This document shows, in pieces, positions 53,093 through 62,306 of a stretch of 64,000 bases of DNA. Both the position numbers and the translations under genes were made by a program. The notes below the pieces were generated by a model that saw only the letters and a list, made by a program, of their open reading frames with translations, did no database searches and was not told the origin of the DNA. The stretch's first letter is position 1, and each line of letters opens with the position of its first letter. The DNA is taken from NCBI GenBank assembly GCA_002102225.1, contig LQPB01000076.1, positions 1 to 64,000 of the forward strand. The letters are read 5' to 3'. Source of the DNA: Mycobacterium interjectum (lineage in GTDB: Bacteria > Actinomycetota > Actinomycetes > Mycobacteriales > Mycobacteriaceae).

Positions 53093-54304
53093 GTGGGTGT
53101 TGTCGAGCTGGGCACCAATTCCGAGGTGGGCGCGCTGCGGGTCGTCATCCTGCACCGCCCGGGCGGCGAGCTGCTGCGACTCAATCCCCGCAACAACGAC
53201 CAGCTGCTGTTCGACGGGCTGCCCTGGGTGGCGCGGGCCCAGGAGGAGCATGACCGGTTCGCCGAACTGCTGCGTTCCCGCGGCGTCGAGGTGCTACTGC
53301 TGTCCGACCTGCTGACCGAGGCGCTCAACCACAGCGGGGCCGCCCGGATGCAGGGCGTCGCGGCCGCGGTGGACGCGCGCCGGCTCGGAGTTCCCTTGGC
53401 CCAAGGGCTTTCGGCCTATCTGCGGGGCCTGGAACCGGTCCGATTGGCCAACGTCTTGATGGCCGGCATGACGTTCAATGAGCTGCCGCCCGACATCCGC
53501 TCCGACGTCTCGCTAGTGCTCCGGATGCACCACGAGGCGGATTTCGTCATCGAGCCGCTGCCGAACCTGGTGTTCACCCGGGACTCGGCGATCTGGATCG
53601 GGCCGCGCGTGGTGATCCCCACCCTGGCGCTCCCGGCCCGCGCGCGCGAGGCCTCGCTGAGCGACCTGATCTACGCCCATCACCCGCGGTTCACCGGGGT
53701 GCGGCGGGCCTACGAGTCGCGCACCGCCCCCGTCGAGGGTGGCGACGTGCTGCTGCTCGCCCCCGGTGTGGTCGCCGTCGGGGTCGGTGAGCGGACCACC
53801 CCGGCCGGCGCGGAAGCGTTGGCGCGCAGCCTGTTTGACGACGACCTCGCGCACACTGTGCTGGCGGTGCCGATCGCGCAGCGGCGCGCGCAGATGCACC
53901 TGGACACGGTGTGCACGATGGTCGACAACGACACCGTGCTGATGTACGCCAACATCGTCGACACGCTGTCGGCGTTCACGATCCAGCCGGCGCCCGGCGG
54001 CATCACGATCAGCGACGAGACGCCGTTTTTGGAGGCCGCCGCCAAGGCGATGGGCATCGACAAGCTGCGGGTGATCGACACCGGGCTGGACCCCCTCGTG
54101 GCCGAACGCGAGCAGTGGGACGACGGCAACAACACGCTGGCGCTGGCGCCCGGCGTGGTGGTCGCCTACGAGCGCAACGCGCAGACCAACGCCCGGCTGC
54201 GGGACGCCGGCATCGAGGTGCTGACGATCGCGGGCTCCGAACTGGGCACCGGCCGCGGCGGCCCCCGCTGCATGTCCTGCCCCGTCGCGCGCGACCCGGT
54301 CTAG
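53093..54304 (+). CDS. arcA: Arginine deiminase
   Basis: 403 residues, guanidino-group hydrolase fold. It hydrolyses arginine to citrulline and ammonia. Substrate-binding [11 protein letters not shown] (Asp) near 160, EGGDVL near 217, catalytic His in [10 protein letters not shown] near 267, [10 protein letters not shown] near 342, and catalytic Cys in GGPRCMSCP near 394 are all present. No ornithine carbamoyltransferase or carbamate kinase gene adjoins it, so it is not a full ADI operon. Corresponds to Rv1001. Leaderless start. Confidence 0.95.
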   Translation: MGVVELGTNSEVGALRVVILHRPGGELLRLNPRNNDQLLFDGLPWVARAQEEHDRFAELLRSRGVEVLLLSDLLTEALNHSGAARMQGVAAAVDARRLGVPLAQGLSAYLRGLEPVRLANVLMAGMTFNELPPDIRSDVSLVLRMHHEADFVIEPLPNLVFTRDSAIWIGPRVVIPTLALPARAREASLSDLIYAHHPRFTGVRRAYESRTAPVEGGDVLLLAPGVVAVGVGERTTPAGAEALARSLFDDDLAHTVLAVPIAQRRAQMHLDTVCTMVDNDTVLMYANIVDTLSAFTIQPAPGGITISDETPFLEAAAKAMGIDKLRVIDTGLDPLVAEREQWDDGNNTLALAPGVVVAYERNAQTNARLRDAGIEVLTIAGSELGTGRGGPRCMSCPVARDPV

Positions 54305-54330
54305 CGTCGCACCGCTCGGCGCAGCAGAAG

Positions 54331-55896
54331 CTAGCGCCAGCTGGGCAGCCAGATCTCCATGTTCCAGGTCTGCTGGGAAATGGGCAGGCCGGTGAGCACC
54401 GGGAACAGCCAGGCGAAGTTGGTGACCACCAACGCCACGTAGCACGACACCGCGATCAGCCCCAGCGTCCGCCGCTCCGAGCTTTGACGGCGCGCGTACA
54501 GGACGTCCCCGCAGATCAGCGCGATGCCCATGGCCAGAAACGGCGCCATCGTGGAGGCGTAAAAGAAATACATCTGCCGGTCGATGTCGGCGAACCAGGG
54601 CAGCCACCCCGCGCAATACCCCGTCAACACGGCGGCGTAGCGCCAGTCGCGGCGAATCAGCATGCGCCACAGCGCATACACCAGCACCGGCACGGCCAGC
54701 CACCACATGGCGGGGGTGCCGACGAGCATCTCCGCCTTGACGCACGACTGCGGGCCGCAGCCGGGAACGTTCTGCTGATCGATGGCATACAGCACCGGCC
54801 GCAACGACATCGGCCAGCTCCACGGCTTGGATTCCCACGGGTGGTAGTTGCCGGCGGAGTTCGTCAGGCCCGCGTGAAACTGGAAGGCCTTGGCGGTGTA
54901 GTGCCACAGCGAGCGAATCGCGTCGGGCATGGGGACCACGGAGTGCGGTCCGATCGACTGGCCCACCTCGTGGCGGTCGATCGCGGTCTCCGAGGCGAAC
55001 CACGGCGCGTAGGTGGCCAGGTAGACCCCAAACGGGATGAGCGCCAAGGCATATGCGGTGGGAACCACGTCTCGGCGGAGCACGCCCAGCCACGGCCTGG
55101 TCACCTGGTACTGGCGGCGCGCCGCCACGTCGAACGCCAGCGACATCGCGCCGAAGAACAGCACGAAATACAGGCCGGACCACTTTGTCCCGCAAGCTAA
55201 TCCGAGCAGGATGCCCGCCGAGAACCGCCACCAGCGCACGCCCAGCCGGGGCCCCCACAGCGTCTGGGCGCTGCGGCCCTCCATCAGCGCGACGTGCAGA
55301 CGCTCGCGCACCTGGTCGCGGTCGACGATGAGCGCGCCGAACGCCGCGACCACGAAGAAGGTGAGGATGCCGTCGAGCAACGCCGTGCGCGCGGTGACGA
55401 AGCTGACGCCGTCGCAGATGACCAGCACGCCGGCGATCGCGCCGACCAGCGTCGAGCGGCTGATCCGCCGGACGATCCGCATGACCAGCACCGCCATCAC
55501 CACGCCGAGCAGGGCGCCGGTGAACCGCCAGCCCACCCCGTTGTAGCCGAACAGCGCCTCGCCGATCGCGATGAGTTGCTTGCCGACGGGCGGGTGCACC
55601 ACCAGCCCGAACCCCGGGTTGTCCTCGACCCCATGGTTGTGCAGCACCTGCCAGGCCTGCGGCGCGTAGTGCTTCTCGTCGAAGACGGGTGTGCCGGCAT
55701 CGGTCGGGGAGCCCAGGTTGAGGAACCGGGTCACCGCCGCCAGCACCGCGATCACGCCGGTCGCGACCCAGCCGCGGATGTGGTCGGTGGGCCCGAAGTC
55801 CGCGACCGGAGCCAGCGGCCCCGGGCTGACGACGGGTACGACGCGCTCGTCGCGGTTGTGCAAGACGACGGGGCTTTCGCGGGGCGGGGCGGACAT
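54331..55896 (-). CDS. pmt: Polyprenyl-phosphate-mannose-protein mannosyltransferase (GT39)
   Basis: 521 residues from ATG 55896; an ATG at 55923 would add nine residues. Polytopic, with about 10-11 membrane segments. The first extracytoplasmic loop carries the catalytic acidic pair in PVFDEKHYAPQAW near 80, followed by GVEDNPGFGLVVHPPVGKQLIAIGE. A luminal loop with HPWESKPWSWP near 320 and the C-terminal helices fit the PMT family. Transfers mannose from polyprenyl-P-mannose to Ser/Thr of Sec-exported proteins. Corresponds to Rv1002c. Divergent from rsmI, whose promoter lies just upstream of this start. Confidence 0.93.
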   Translation of the reverse strand: MSAPPRESPVVLHNRDERVVPVVSPGPLAPVADFGPTDHIRGWVATGVIAVLAAVTRFLNLGSPTDAGTPVFDEKHYAPQAWQVLHNHGVEDNPGFGLVVHPPVGKQLIAIGEALFGYNGVGWRFTGALLGVVMAVLVMRIVRRISRSTLVGAIAGVLVICDGVSFVTARTALLDGILTFFVVAAFGALIVDRDQVRERLHVALMEGRSAQTLWGPRLGVRWWRFSAGILLGLACGTKWSGLYFVLFFGAMSLAFDVAARRQYQVTRPWLGVLRRDVVPTAYALALIPFGVYLATYAPWFASETAIDRHEVGQSIGPHSVVPMPDAIRSLWHYTAKAFQFHAGLTNSAGNYHPWESKPWSWPMSLRPVLYAIDQQNVPGCGPQSCVKAEMLVGTPAMWWLAVPVLVYALWRMLIRRDWRYAAVLTGYCAGWLPWFADIDRQMYFFYASTMAPFLAMGIALICGDVLYARRQSSERRTLGLIAVSCYVALVVTNFAWLFPVLTGLPISQQTWNMEIWLPSWR

Positions 55897-55908
55897 CGGT
55901 GTCGATCG

Positions 55909-55914
55909 TAGGCT
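55909..55914 (+). promoter_or_regulatory. Leaderless -10 element of rsmI
   Basis: TAGGCT, then 7 bases, then ATG at 55922. Confidence 0.6.
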
Positions 55915-55921
55915 GTCCGTC

Positions 55922-56758
55922 ATGACCTCCGGCCGCCTATTGCTGGGCGCGACCCCCCTGGGCCAGCCGTCGGATGCCTCGCCGCGCCTGATCGACGCGC
56001 TGGCCCGCGCCGATGTGGTGGCCGCCGAGGACACCCGCCGGCTCCGCGTGCTGGCCAAGGCGCTCGGCGTCGGGATCACCGGCCGCGTGGTCAGCCTGTA
56101 CGACCGGGTCGAGGCTACCCGGGTGCCCGGCCTGGTCGATGCGATGAACGCCGGCGCGACGGTGCTGGTGGTCAGCGACGCCGGAATGCCGCTGATCAGC
56201 GACCCCGGCTATCGGCTGGTCGCGGCGTGCGTGGCGGCCGGGGTTCCGGTGACCTGCCTGCCGGGGCCGTCGGCGGTGACGACCGCGCTCGCCGTGTCGG
56301 GCCTGCCGTCGGAACGGTTCTGCTTCGAGGGTTTCGCCCCGCGCAAGAAGTCGGCGCGCCGAACGTGGTTCGCCGCGCTGGCCGACGAGCGGCGCACCTG
56401 CGTGTTCTTCGAATCCCCGCGCCGGCTGGCCGCGTGCCTGCGCGACGCGGTGGAGGAGCTCGGCGGGGCGCGCCGGGCGGTGGTGTGCCGGGAGCTGACC
56501 AAGGTGCACGAGGAAGTGGTGCGCGGGACGCTCGAGGAGCTGGCCGCGTGGGCTGACGACGGGGTGCTCGGCGAAATCACCGTCGTGCTGGCCGGCGCGA
56601 CGCCGCGCGCCGACCTGGAATCTCTGGTGGCCGAGGTGCAGACCCTGGTCGCCGGTGGGGTGCGCGTCAAGGACGCGTGCAGCGAGGTGGCCGCGGGTCA
56701 TCCGGACGTGCGCACGCGACAGCTCTACGACGCGGTCCTGCAATCACGCGGCGACTGA
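55922..56758 (+). CDS. rsmI: 16S rRNA (cytidine(1402)-2'-O)-methyltransferase
   Basis: 278 residues, SPOUT-independent tetrapyrrole-methylase-like fold. The N-terminal LLLGATPLGQPSDASPRLIDALARADVVAAEDTRR near 5-38 contains the family ATPIGN-like loop in altered form (ATPLGQ); VSDAGMPLISDPGYRLV near 82 and LPGPSAVTTALAVSGL near 115 are SAM-binding. Methylates the ribose of C1402 in the decoding centre with SAM. ATG at 55922 is fixed by the leaderless -10. Corresponds to Rv1003. It converges on the next gene with only 8 bases between. Confidence 0.94.
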   Translation: MTSGRLLLGATPLGQPSDASPRLIDALARADVVAAEDTRRLRVLAKALGVGITGRVVSLYDRVEATRVPGLVDAMNAGATVLVVSDAGMPLISDPGYRLVAACVAAGVPVTCLPGPSAVTTALAVSGLPSERFCFEGFAPRKKSARRTWFAALADERRTCVFFESPRRLAACLRDAVEELGGARRAVVCRELTKVHEEVVRGTLEELAAWADDGVLGEITVVLAGATPRADLESLVAEVQTLVAGGVRVKDACSEVAAGHPDVRTRQLYDAVLQSRGD

Positions 56759-56766
56759 GCCGCCGA

Positions 56767-57726
56767 TTACGGGGTGCAGATCCCGATCGGGCCGAATCCC
56801 GGCGTGCACAACTGTGGGTGCGGGAGCGGCGGCGGACCCGGGAGCGGGGGAGGCGCCGGCAGGGGCGGCAGCGCGGGCGGACCCGCGGGGAGCGGAGGCA
56901 GCGCCGGCAGCGCGGGAAGCGCCGGCAGGGCCGGTGGGCCCGCTGGGAGCGCCGGTAGCGGGGGCGCCGCGGGGAGCGCGGGTGCCGCAGGCAGGGCGGG
57001 GAGGCCGGCCGGGAGACCCGCCGGGACCGAGGCCAGCACCGCCGGGATGGCCGCGGCCGCGCCGGGGACGGCCGCCGCTGCCGCGGCCGGCAGGCCAAAG
57101 CCGGGGAGGGCCGGGAGCCCTACGCCGGGAATGCCCAGGCTGAAGTTGGCCGGCAGCAGGCCCGCCTGCTTGAGGTAGACGAGCGCGATGGCGGCGGTGG
57201 ACGCCGTGGCCACGACGCCGGTTCCGATGCCCACGACGCTGCCGCCCACGCCCACGACGCCCTGCACGACGGACAGCGCGACCGCCGCGCTGTTCGGAAT
57301 GGCCGCGGCGGCCGGCAGCCCGGCCAGGGCGGGCAGCACGAGGTTGGGGTCGGGAAGTCCGGCCAGGTCAGGCACGCCGGCCGCCGGGACGCCGTCGCCC
57401 GGCGCCCCGCCGATGCCGAGTGCCGGTGAGCTCGCTCCGGGCACCGCGGCGGCCGCCGGGCCACCTGGTGCGGGAGGCGTGCCCGGGCTGACGTTGGCCG
57501 CCTGTTGGAACGGCACGGGCGGACCCGCCTCCGCGGCCTCGGCGCCCGGTCCCGACGGCTTCGGCGTCTCGGGCATCAGGACCGACGCCACCTTCTGGCA
57601 GCCGGCCCCGCCGTTGGTGCAGGGCCCGGCGGCCGGCAGCGGCGTGCTGACCGAGGTCAGAGGCGTAACCGCGAGCGTCCCACCCATCAGGGCGGACGCC
57701 GCGGCGCCCAGGACGGCGATTCTCAT
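56767..57726 (-). CDS. Secreted or surface Pro/Ala/Leu-rich protein
   Basis: 319 residues. The N-terminal MRIAVLGAAASALMGGTLAVTPL looks like a signal peptide or anchor. Two Cys pairs occur, CTNGGAGCQ near 36-43 and the C-terminal CTPGFGPIGIC. Between them lie low-complexity segments, a hydrophobic stretch (VVQGVVGVGGSVVGIGTGVVATASTAAIALVYL) near 150-183, and a long C-terminal array of Leu-Pro-Ala/Pro repeats (LPAGPPALPALPALP...). Corresponds to Rv1004c, function unknown. GAGGGGG lies 5 bases before the ATG. The repeats make length polymorphism likely. Confidence 0.78.
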   Translation of the reverse strand: MRIAVLGAAASALMGGTLAVTPLTSVSTPLPAAGPCTNGGAGCQKVASVLMPETPKPSGPGAEAAEAGPPVPFQQAANVSPGTPPAPGGPAAAAVPGASSPALGIGGAPGDGVPAAGVPDLAGLPDPNLVLPALAGLPAAAAIPNSAAVALSVVQGVVGVGGSVVGIGTGVVATASTAAIALVYLKQAGLLPANFSLGIPGVGLPALPGFGLPAAAAAAVPGAAAAIPAVLASVPAGLPAGLPALPAAPALPAAPPLPALPAGPPALPALPALPALPPLPAGPPALPPLPAPPPLPGPPPLPHPQLCTPGFGPIGICTP

Positions 57727-57858
57727 GACGGCCCCCTCAAGCTGTCGACTCGCGATCGGCGCGGGTCAGTCCCTGAAGCTTAGGACGAGCCGGCTCGCGG
57801 CGTGGGGCATTATCCGAAATTCATGGCCGGGGCGCTGAGGTTTCACCCAACGACCTGT

Positions 57859-59112
57859 TTAGCCCACCGACGCCGCGGGCGCGACGGACGGCAGCCCGAC
57901 AATCGGGGCGGCCTTGTGCAGGCATTCTTCCCATTCGGCGTCGGGGTCGGAGTCGGCGGTGATCCCGCCGCCGACGCCCAGCACGGCGCCGCCCCGGGCG
58001 TCGAACTCGACGGTGCGGATCGCGACGTTCAGCTCGCAGCCGGCGATCGGCGACGCGAGACCAATTGTCCCGCAGTATATTCCGCGGCGATGATGCTCCC
58101 ATTGCGAAATCAATTGCCGCGCACGGTGTTTCGGGGTGCCGGTGACGGAGGCCGGGGGAAAGGCGGCGTCCAGCAGTGCCGACGTCGGAAGCTCGACGGG
58201 AACCCGCGCCGACACCGTGGACACCAGGTGCCACACGCCGGGCGCGCGGCGCACCACCAGCAGCTCGGGCACGGTGACCGTGCCGACGATCGCGACCCGG
58301 CCCAGGTCGTTGCGGACCAGGTCCACGATCATGATGTTCTCGGCGACCTCTTTGGCCGATGCGCGCAGCGCCGACGGCCACGCGTTCAGCGGCAGCGTGC
58401 CCTTGATGGGGCTCGACGCCACTACCGTTCCGCGGCGCCGCAGAAAGAGCTCCGGAGACAGCGACGCGACCGCCCCCCAGGGCCCCGCGACGTAGGCCGC
58501 CCGGGCCGGGGACGTGCGCGCGACCCCGTCGATGAAGAAGTCCAGCGGGTCGCCGGTGACCGCGCCGGTGAATTGCGTGCACACGCAGGCCTGATACACC
58601 TCGCCGGCCCGGATGGCCGCCAGGCAGGACAGCACCCCGCCGCGGTGCGTCGCCCGGTCGGCGGCGCCCCAGTCGATCCGGCACTCCCGCGCCGGGGCCG
58701 GCCGGTCCGCCAGCGCGGCGGTCAGCCAGTCCGGCATCGGGGCGCCGGAGATGCTTTCGTACCACCACTGCCCGTCGCGGTCGCGGCGCAACAGGCAGTC
58801 GGTCCAGCCGCCCGCGGCCACGGGGACCCGGTTGCCCCGCCCGTCGGCGCCGGGGTCGGGGTAGGACAGGTAGCCGAACCAGCCGCCGCCGACCGCCGGC
58901 GACTCGGGCGCCGGCGCGGACTGGGGGACCGCGAACGCGTCGCCGGCGTCCACCGGCCGCGCGGCCAGGCTGGGTGCGATGAGGGCCAGCGCCCCAAACC
59001 ACTCGCCGGTCAACGCGGCCGGCGGCGGCAAGCCGAGCCGGCCGGTGGCGTCGCCGACGGCGCGCAGCACCCGGGGCGCGGCACCCAGGTCGCCAAGCCG
59101 GTCGATTCGCAC
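57859..59112 (-). CDS. pabB: Aminodeoxychorismate synthase component I
   Basis: 417 residues. It converts chorismate and ammonia to 4-amino-4-deoxychorismate for p-aminobenzoate and folate. The chorismate-binding domain has SPELFLRR near 223, Lys237 in SSPIKGTLPL (the Lys nucleophile that marks PabB as opposed to the Ala of anthranilate synthase), DLVRNDLGRV near 273, FPPASVTGTPKHRA near 328 and GGGITADSDPDAEWEE near 395. GTG at 59112 is chosen so the protein begins VRIDRLGDL; a start ten codons upstream is possible. Corresponds to Rv1005c. 33 bases after the stop of the ECF41 gene, so perhaps in that transcript. Confidence 0.92.
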   Translation of the reverse strand: MRIDRLGDLGAAPRVLRAVGDATGRLGLPPPAALTGEWFGALALIAPSLAARPVDAGDAFAVPQSAPAPESPAVGGGWFGYLSYPDPGADGRGNRVPVAAGGWTDCLLRRDRDGQWWYESISGAPMPDWLTAALADRPAPARECRIDWGAADRATHRGGVLSCLAAIRAGEVYQACVCTQFTGAVTGDPLDFFIDGVARTSPARAAYVAGPWGAVASLSPELFLRRRGTVVASSPIKGTLPLNAWPSALRASAKEVAENIMIVDLVRNDLGRVAIVGTVTVPELLVVRRAPGVWHLVSTVSARVPVELPTSALLDAAFPPASVTGTPKHRARQLISQWEHHRRGIYCGTIGLASPIAGCELNVAIRTVEFDARGGAVLGVGGGITADSDPDAEWEECLHKAAPIVGLPSVAPAASVG

Positions 59113-59145
59113 CGACCTAGCTTGACAGAGCGGCACGCCCGTCGC

Positions 59146-60048
59146 TTAGCCGCGGCTGATGTCGCGGGCGCTGGCCAAAGCCGCCAGCTTCTGCGGGTTG
59201 CGCATCACGTAGAAGTTGCTGATCTTCCCGTCGGAAATCTCCAGCGTGATCACCCCTTCGAGCTGGTCGCCGAGGTAGAGCAACACTGCCGGGGCGCTGT
59301 TGCAGGTCACCATGTCGACGCGCGCCCCGGCCATGGCCGCCGCCCGGCGCATCAGCCCGGCGATGGCCCGGGCGACTCGTTCGGCGCCTACCACCGGCCT
59401 GCGGGCGGCGCTGACGATGCCGCCGCTGTCGGCCGTCCAGGTGGCGTCGGGGGCGAGCATCGACATCAGCGCTTCCACGTCACCGCTCGCCGCCGACGAC
59501 AGGAACTGGGCGGTGATCTCGGCGTTGCGTTCGGGGTCGGCCGCGTCGAACCGTTTCCGTCGCGCCCGCACGTGTTCGCGGGCGCGATGCGCCACCTGAC
59601 GCACGGTCGGTGCCGGTTTGCCGACCGCCTCGGCGATCTCGCCGTAGTCGAAGCCGAACACCTCGCGCAGCACGAACACCGCCCGCTCGTCGGGGCTCAG
59701 GGTTTCCAGCAAAACCAGCATCGCCATCGAAACCGATTCCGCCAGAAGGACATCGGCGGAGGGATCCTGGTCATCGAGCAGCAGCGGCTCGGGCAGCCAC
59801 GGCCCCACGTACTCCTCGCGGCGGCGCGCGTCGGCGCGCAGCGCGTTGAGTGCCTGCCGGGTGACCAGCTGGGCCAGGTAGGACTTGGTGTCGCGCACGG
59901 TGGACAAGTCCACGGCCGCCCAGCGCAGGTAGCTGTCCTGCAGCACGTCGTCCGCCTCGGTTGCCGAACCGAGGATCTCGTAGGCGATCGTGAACAGCAA
60001 CGGCCGCAGCAGCGTGAACCGGTCGGCGTGCTCGGTCCCGGCCGTCAT
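59146..60048 (-). CDS. ECF41-type RNA polymerase sigma factor with SnoaL-like C-terminal extension
   Basis: 300 residues. Sigma region 2 (RPLLFTIAYEILGSATEADDVLQDSYLRW, about 14-44) and region 4 (LSPDERAVFVLREVFGFDYGEIAEAVGK, about 117-145) are followed by a C-terminal SnoaL_2-like domain. The ECF41 hallmarks are present: the linker motif WLPEP near 84, a DSGG motif near 207 (DGGGR in the consensus) and the C-terminal NPQKL (NPDKV in the consensus). In this group the extension regulates the sigma factor without an anti-sigma. Its start overlaps the stop of the upstream FAD oxidoreductase (ATGA), the typical ECF41 partner. Related to SigI/SigJ of M. tuberculosis. Confidence 0.88.
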   Translation of the reverse strand: MTAGTEHADRFTLLRPLLFTIAYEILGSATEADDVLQDSYLRWAAVDLSTVRDTKSYLAQLVTRQALNALRADARRREEYVGPWLPEPLLLDDQDPSADVLLAESVSMAMLVLLETLSPDERAVFVLREVFGFDYGEIAEAVGKPAPTVRQVAHRAREHVRARRKRFDAADPERNAEITAQFLSSAASGDVEALMSMLAPDATWTADSGGIVSAARRPVVGAERVARAIAGLMRRAAAMAGARVDMVTCNSAPAVLLYLGDQLEGVITLEISDGKISNFYVMRNPQKLAALASARDISRG

Positions 60049-61241
60049 GGCAAAACGACCCGCTCGTCGGCCGGCGACTGCGCCAGCCGCCTACCCCCCT
60101 TGAACCAGAAGTACGAGCCGGGCTTGGCGGCCTCGCGGCGGATGGCCCAGAGCGTGCCCTTGCACACCGTTTCCTTCACCGAGGCCGCGAAGCGGCCGCC
60201 GAGGTACAGCTCCACCGGGGAGTCGTCTTTGCGGGAGAGTTGAACGGTCGCGTGTGAGCGGCCCAGGCTGATGCACTGGCCCTTGAACGCCTGGTCCAGC
60301 GGCGCCGGGGTTTCTCCGGCGATGCGGCTGAGCACGGTGTTGGCGGCCTGGGCGCCGAGCGGCCCGGCGGCCTGGCAGCTCATCCGCAGCGGCCGGCCCG
60401 ACGGCGCGGCCGCGTCCCCGGCGGCGACGATGCGGGCGTCGTCGATGCTGGTCAGCGTCTCGTCGGTGAGCAGCCGTCCCACCGCGTCGGTGCTCAGCCC
60501 GCTGCGCGCGGCCAGGTTCGGCACGGTGAACCCCGCGGTCCACACCGTCGCGGCGCTGGGCAGCACGGCGCTGTTGGTCAGCACCACCGCGTCCCAGCGC
60601 ACCTCGGCGGCGGACACGGATTCGAGGACGTTGACCTCGAGCCCGCGCAGTTGCCTGACCACCGAACGCCGGCCCCGCCTGCTCAGTGACGGGCCGAGCA
60701 CGCCGCCGCACACCAGGGTCACCGGGCGTCCCAGCTCGGCGAGCTCGGACGCCGTCTCGATGCCGGTCAGCCCGCCACCGACGACGGTGATGGGTGCGGC
60801 CAGCGGGAGGTCGGCCAGCGCGTAGCGCAGCCGCTGTGCGCTTTCCAGGTCGGCCACCGAGTGGGCGTACTCGGCCACCCCGGGCAGCGCGGAAGAGCCG
60901 GTCGGCAGCGCGCCGGTGCTGCCGACCGCATAGATCAGGTAGTCGTAGTGCAGTTCGGCGCCGGAGCCCAGCACCACCTGCCGGTCGGCGGGCGCGATGC
61001 GGTCGACGGTGTCGCTGATCAGCCCGATGCCCTCACCGAGCAGGCTCTCGTAGTCGGCGATCGCGGCGCTGTTGCCGGCGACCAACTGGTGCAGGCGGAT
61101 CCGCTCCACGAAGACCGGACGCGGGTTGATCAGCGTGATCTCGACGCCGGCGCGCTGGCGCAGGTGATTGGCCGCCAGGGTGCCGGCGTATCCGCCGCCG
61201 ACGACGACGACGTGGGTGCTGGGGGCGTTCGGCTCGGTCAT
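60045..61241 (-). CDS. NAD(P)/FAD-dependent oxidoreductase, ECF41-associated
   Basis: 398 residues, pyridine nucleotide-disulfide/NDH-2-like. The FAD loop VVVVGGGYAGTLAANHL is at 11-27, the NAD(P) loop ITVVGGGLTGIETASELAELG near 150, and the C-terminal FAD-contact motif IVAAGDAAAPSG near 270. No CxxxxC disulfide is seen, so it is NDH-2-like rather than a disulfide reductase. It is the COE-type partner gene of an ECF41 sigma factor and is preceded at 61277-61303 by a promoter fitting the ECF41 consensus, so it is probably the sigma factor's main target. Substrate unknown. Confidence 0.87.
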   Translation of the reverse strand: MTEPNAPSTHVVVVGGGYAGTLAANHLRQRAGVEITLINPRPVFVERIRLHQLVAGNSAAIADYESLLGEGIGLISDTVDRIAPADRQVVLGSGAELHYDYLIYAVGSTGALPTGSSALPGVAEYAHSVADLESAQRLRYALADLPLAAPITVVGGGLTGIETASELAELGRPVTLVCGGVLGPSLSRRGRRSVVRQLRGLEVNVLESVSAAEVRWDAVVLTNSAVLPSAATVWTAGFTVPNLAARSGLSTDAVGRLLTDETLTSIDDARIVAAGDAAAPSGRPLRMSCQAAGPLGAQAANTVLSRIAGETPAPLDQAFKGQCISLGRSHATVQLSRKDDSPVELYLGGRFAASVKETVCKGTLWAIRREAAKPGSYFWFKGGRRLAQSPADERVVLP

Positions 61242-61276
61242 GTCTGTCTCCTACTCTCATGGGCTCTTGCCCTTGA

Positions 61277-61303
61277 GACACCGGAGCCTGGCCGGGCGTG
61301 ACA
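61277..61303 (-). promoter_or_regulatory. Candidate ECF41 promoter
   Basis: Minus strand: TGTCACG (61303-61297), 16 bases, TGTC (61280-61277). The published ECF41 consensus is a TGTCACA -35 and CGTC -10 with about 16 bases between. It is 36 bases upstream of the oxidoreductase ATG. One base differs in each element. Confidence 0.6.
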
Positions 61304-61327
61304 GTTGCGGCGCGACTGTGAGCTGTC

Positions 61328-62137
61328 TCACGCGCCCTTCGGAACGAAGACGAAGTTGTTGACGTAGACGCCTTGGGCCGCCCAGCCGTCCTCCCTGCCG
61401 CCGATGTTCGCCGGGTCCTGATGGGTGGCCGCGTCGAACTCTTCGACGGGCCGCCGGCCATCGCCGTCGTCGAAGTAGCCCTGGTAGCCGAGGCCCGTCA
61501 GCAGCTCGGTGATCGCGGCGACGGCGCCCCGGTGATGGCGTTCCTCGGCTTCCACCAGGACCGCCGGCCGGTTGCGGGCGATGGTGTCCGCGGCGCCGCG
61601 CAACACCGCCAGTTCGTGGCCCTCGACGTCGATCTTGATCATTCCGACGTCGTCGAGGCCCAGATCGTCGAGCCGCTTGACCGGCACGTCGATGGTGCAG
61701 ACCGCGCTCCCGTCCGCGTCGCCGAGGGCGTTGCCCGCGTCGATGGTGCTGCGGCCCGGGTCGGATTCGACGACGCGCATGGTCGTCACGCCGGGCTGGT
61801 CCGACAGCGCCACGGCTTCCACCCGGACGGGCGCGCCGACCGCGCCGAACATCGCCGCCAGCTCGCGGGCCTGAGCCGGCCGGGGCTCGAACGCGATCAC
61901 CGAGCGCGACGACGGCAGCATCGCGATGGTGAATTCGCCGACGTCGGCCCCGATGTCCAGCGAGACGCGGGCGGGATCGCACAGGGACGCAACCAGTTGC
62001 ACGTCCGGGCGGGATTCGCCCAGCCGTCGCAGGATGCGGAATTTGCGCCGCCAGAATAGCCCTGGAGCCAAGGCCTTTGCCGCCGGCGCGAGCCGACGTT
62101 TCGCCGAGCGTGCGACGGACATTCGCGGGTTTCCCAT
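61328..62137 (-). CDS. FkbM-family SAM-dependent methyltransferase
   Basis: 269 residues from ATG 62137; an ATG at 62122 is equally possible. After a basic N-terminus (ARSAKRRLAPAAKA), the methyltransferase core has SLDIGADVGEFTIAML near residue 67, IAFEPRPAQARELA near 90, and the FkbM signature GMIKIDVEGHELAVLRGA near 165, then VLVEAEERHH near 195. FkbM proteins O-methylate sugars or polyketides; in mycobacteria such enzymes methylate glycolipid sugars. Substrate unknown. A GTGAG/CTCAC dyad overlaps its stop codon. Divergent from the GGDEF-EAL gene across about 170 bases. Confidence 0.8.
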   Translation of the reverse strand: MGNPRMSVARSAKRRLAPAAKALAPGLFWRRKFRILRRLGESRPDVQLVASLCDPARVSLDIGADVGEFTIAMLPSSRSVIAFEPRPAQARELAAMFGAVGAPVRVEAVALSDQPGVTTMRVVESDPGRSTIDAGNALGDADGSAVCTIDVPVKRLDDLGLDDVGMIKIDVEGHELAVLRGAADTIARNRPAVLVEAEERHHRGAVAAITELLTGLGYQGYFDDGDGRRPVEEFDAATHQDPANIGGREDGWAAQGVYVNNFVFVPKGA

Positions 62138-62306
62138 CCTCGTCGGGGGCCAGGCTCGACCCGGGCTGAGCCGGGTCGCACATGATACGCTTCGCAGCAA
62201 TTCGTGACCTGCCCCGGGCCGAATACAGCCACCGCGAAAAAGCCCCGTGATTGGGCCCCTGAAAAGGCCAAGCCCAGCTGGGACACGTGCCCGATCGGAG
62301 GAGTCC

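Noticed and set aside
57802-60243. 813-codon plus-strand open frame across pabB and the sigma gene
   Set aside because: It spans two well-supported minus-strand genes and the gap between them, with no recognisable motif.
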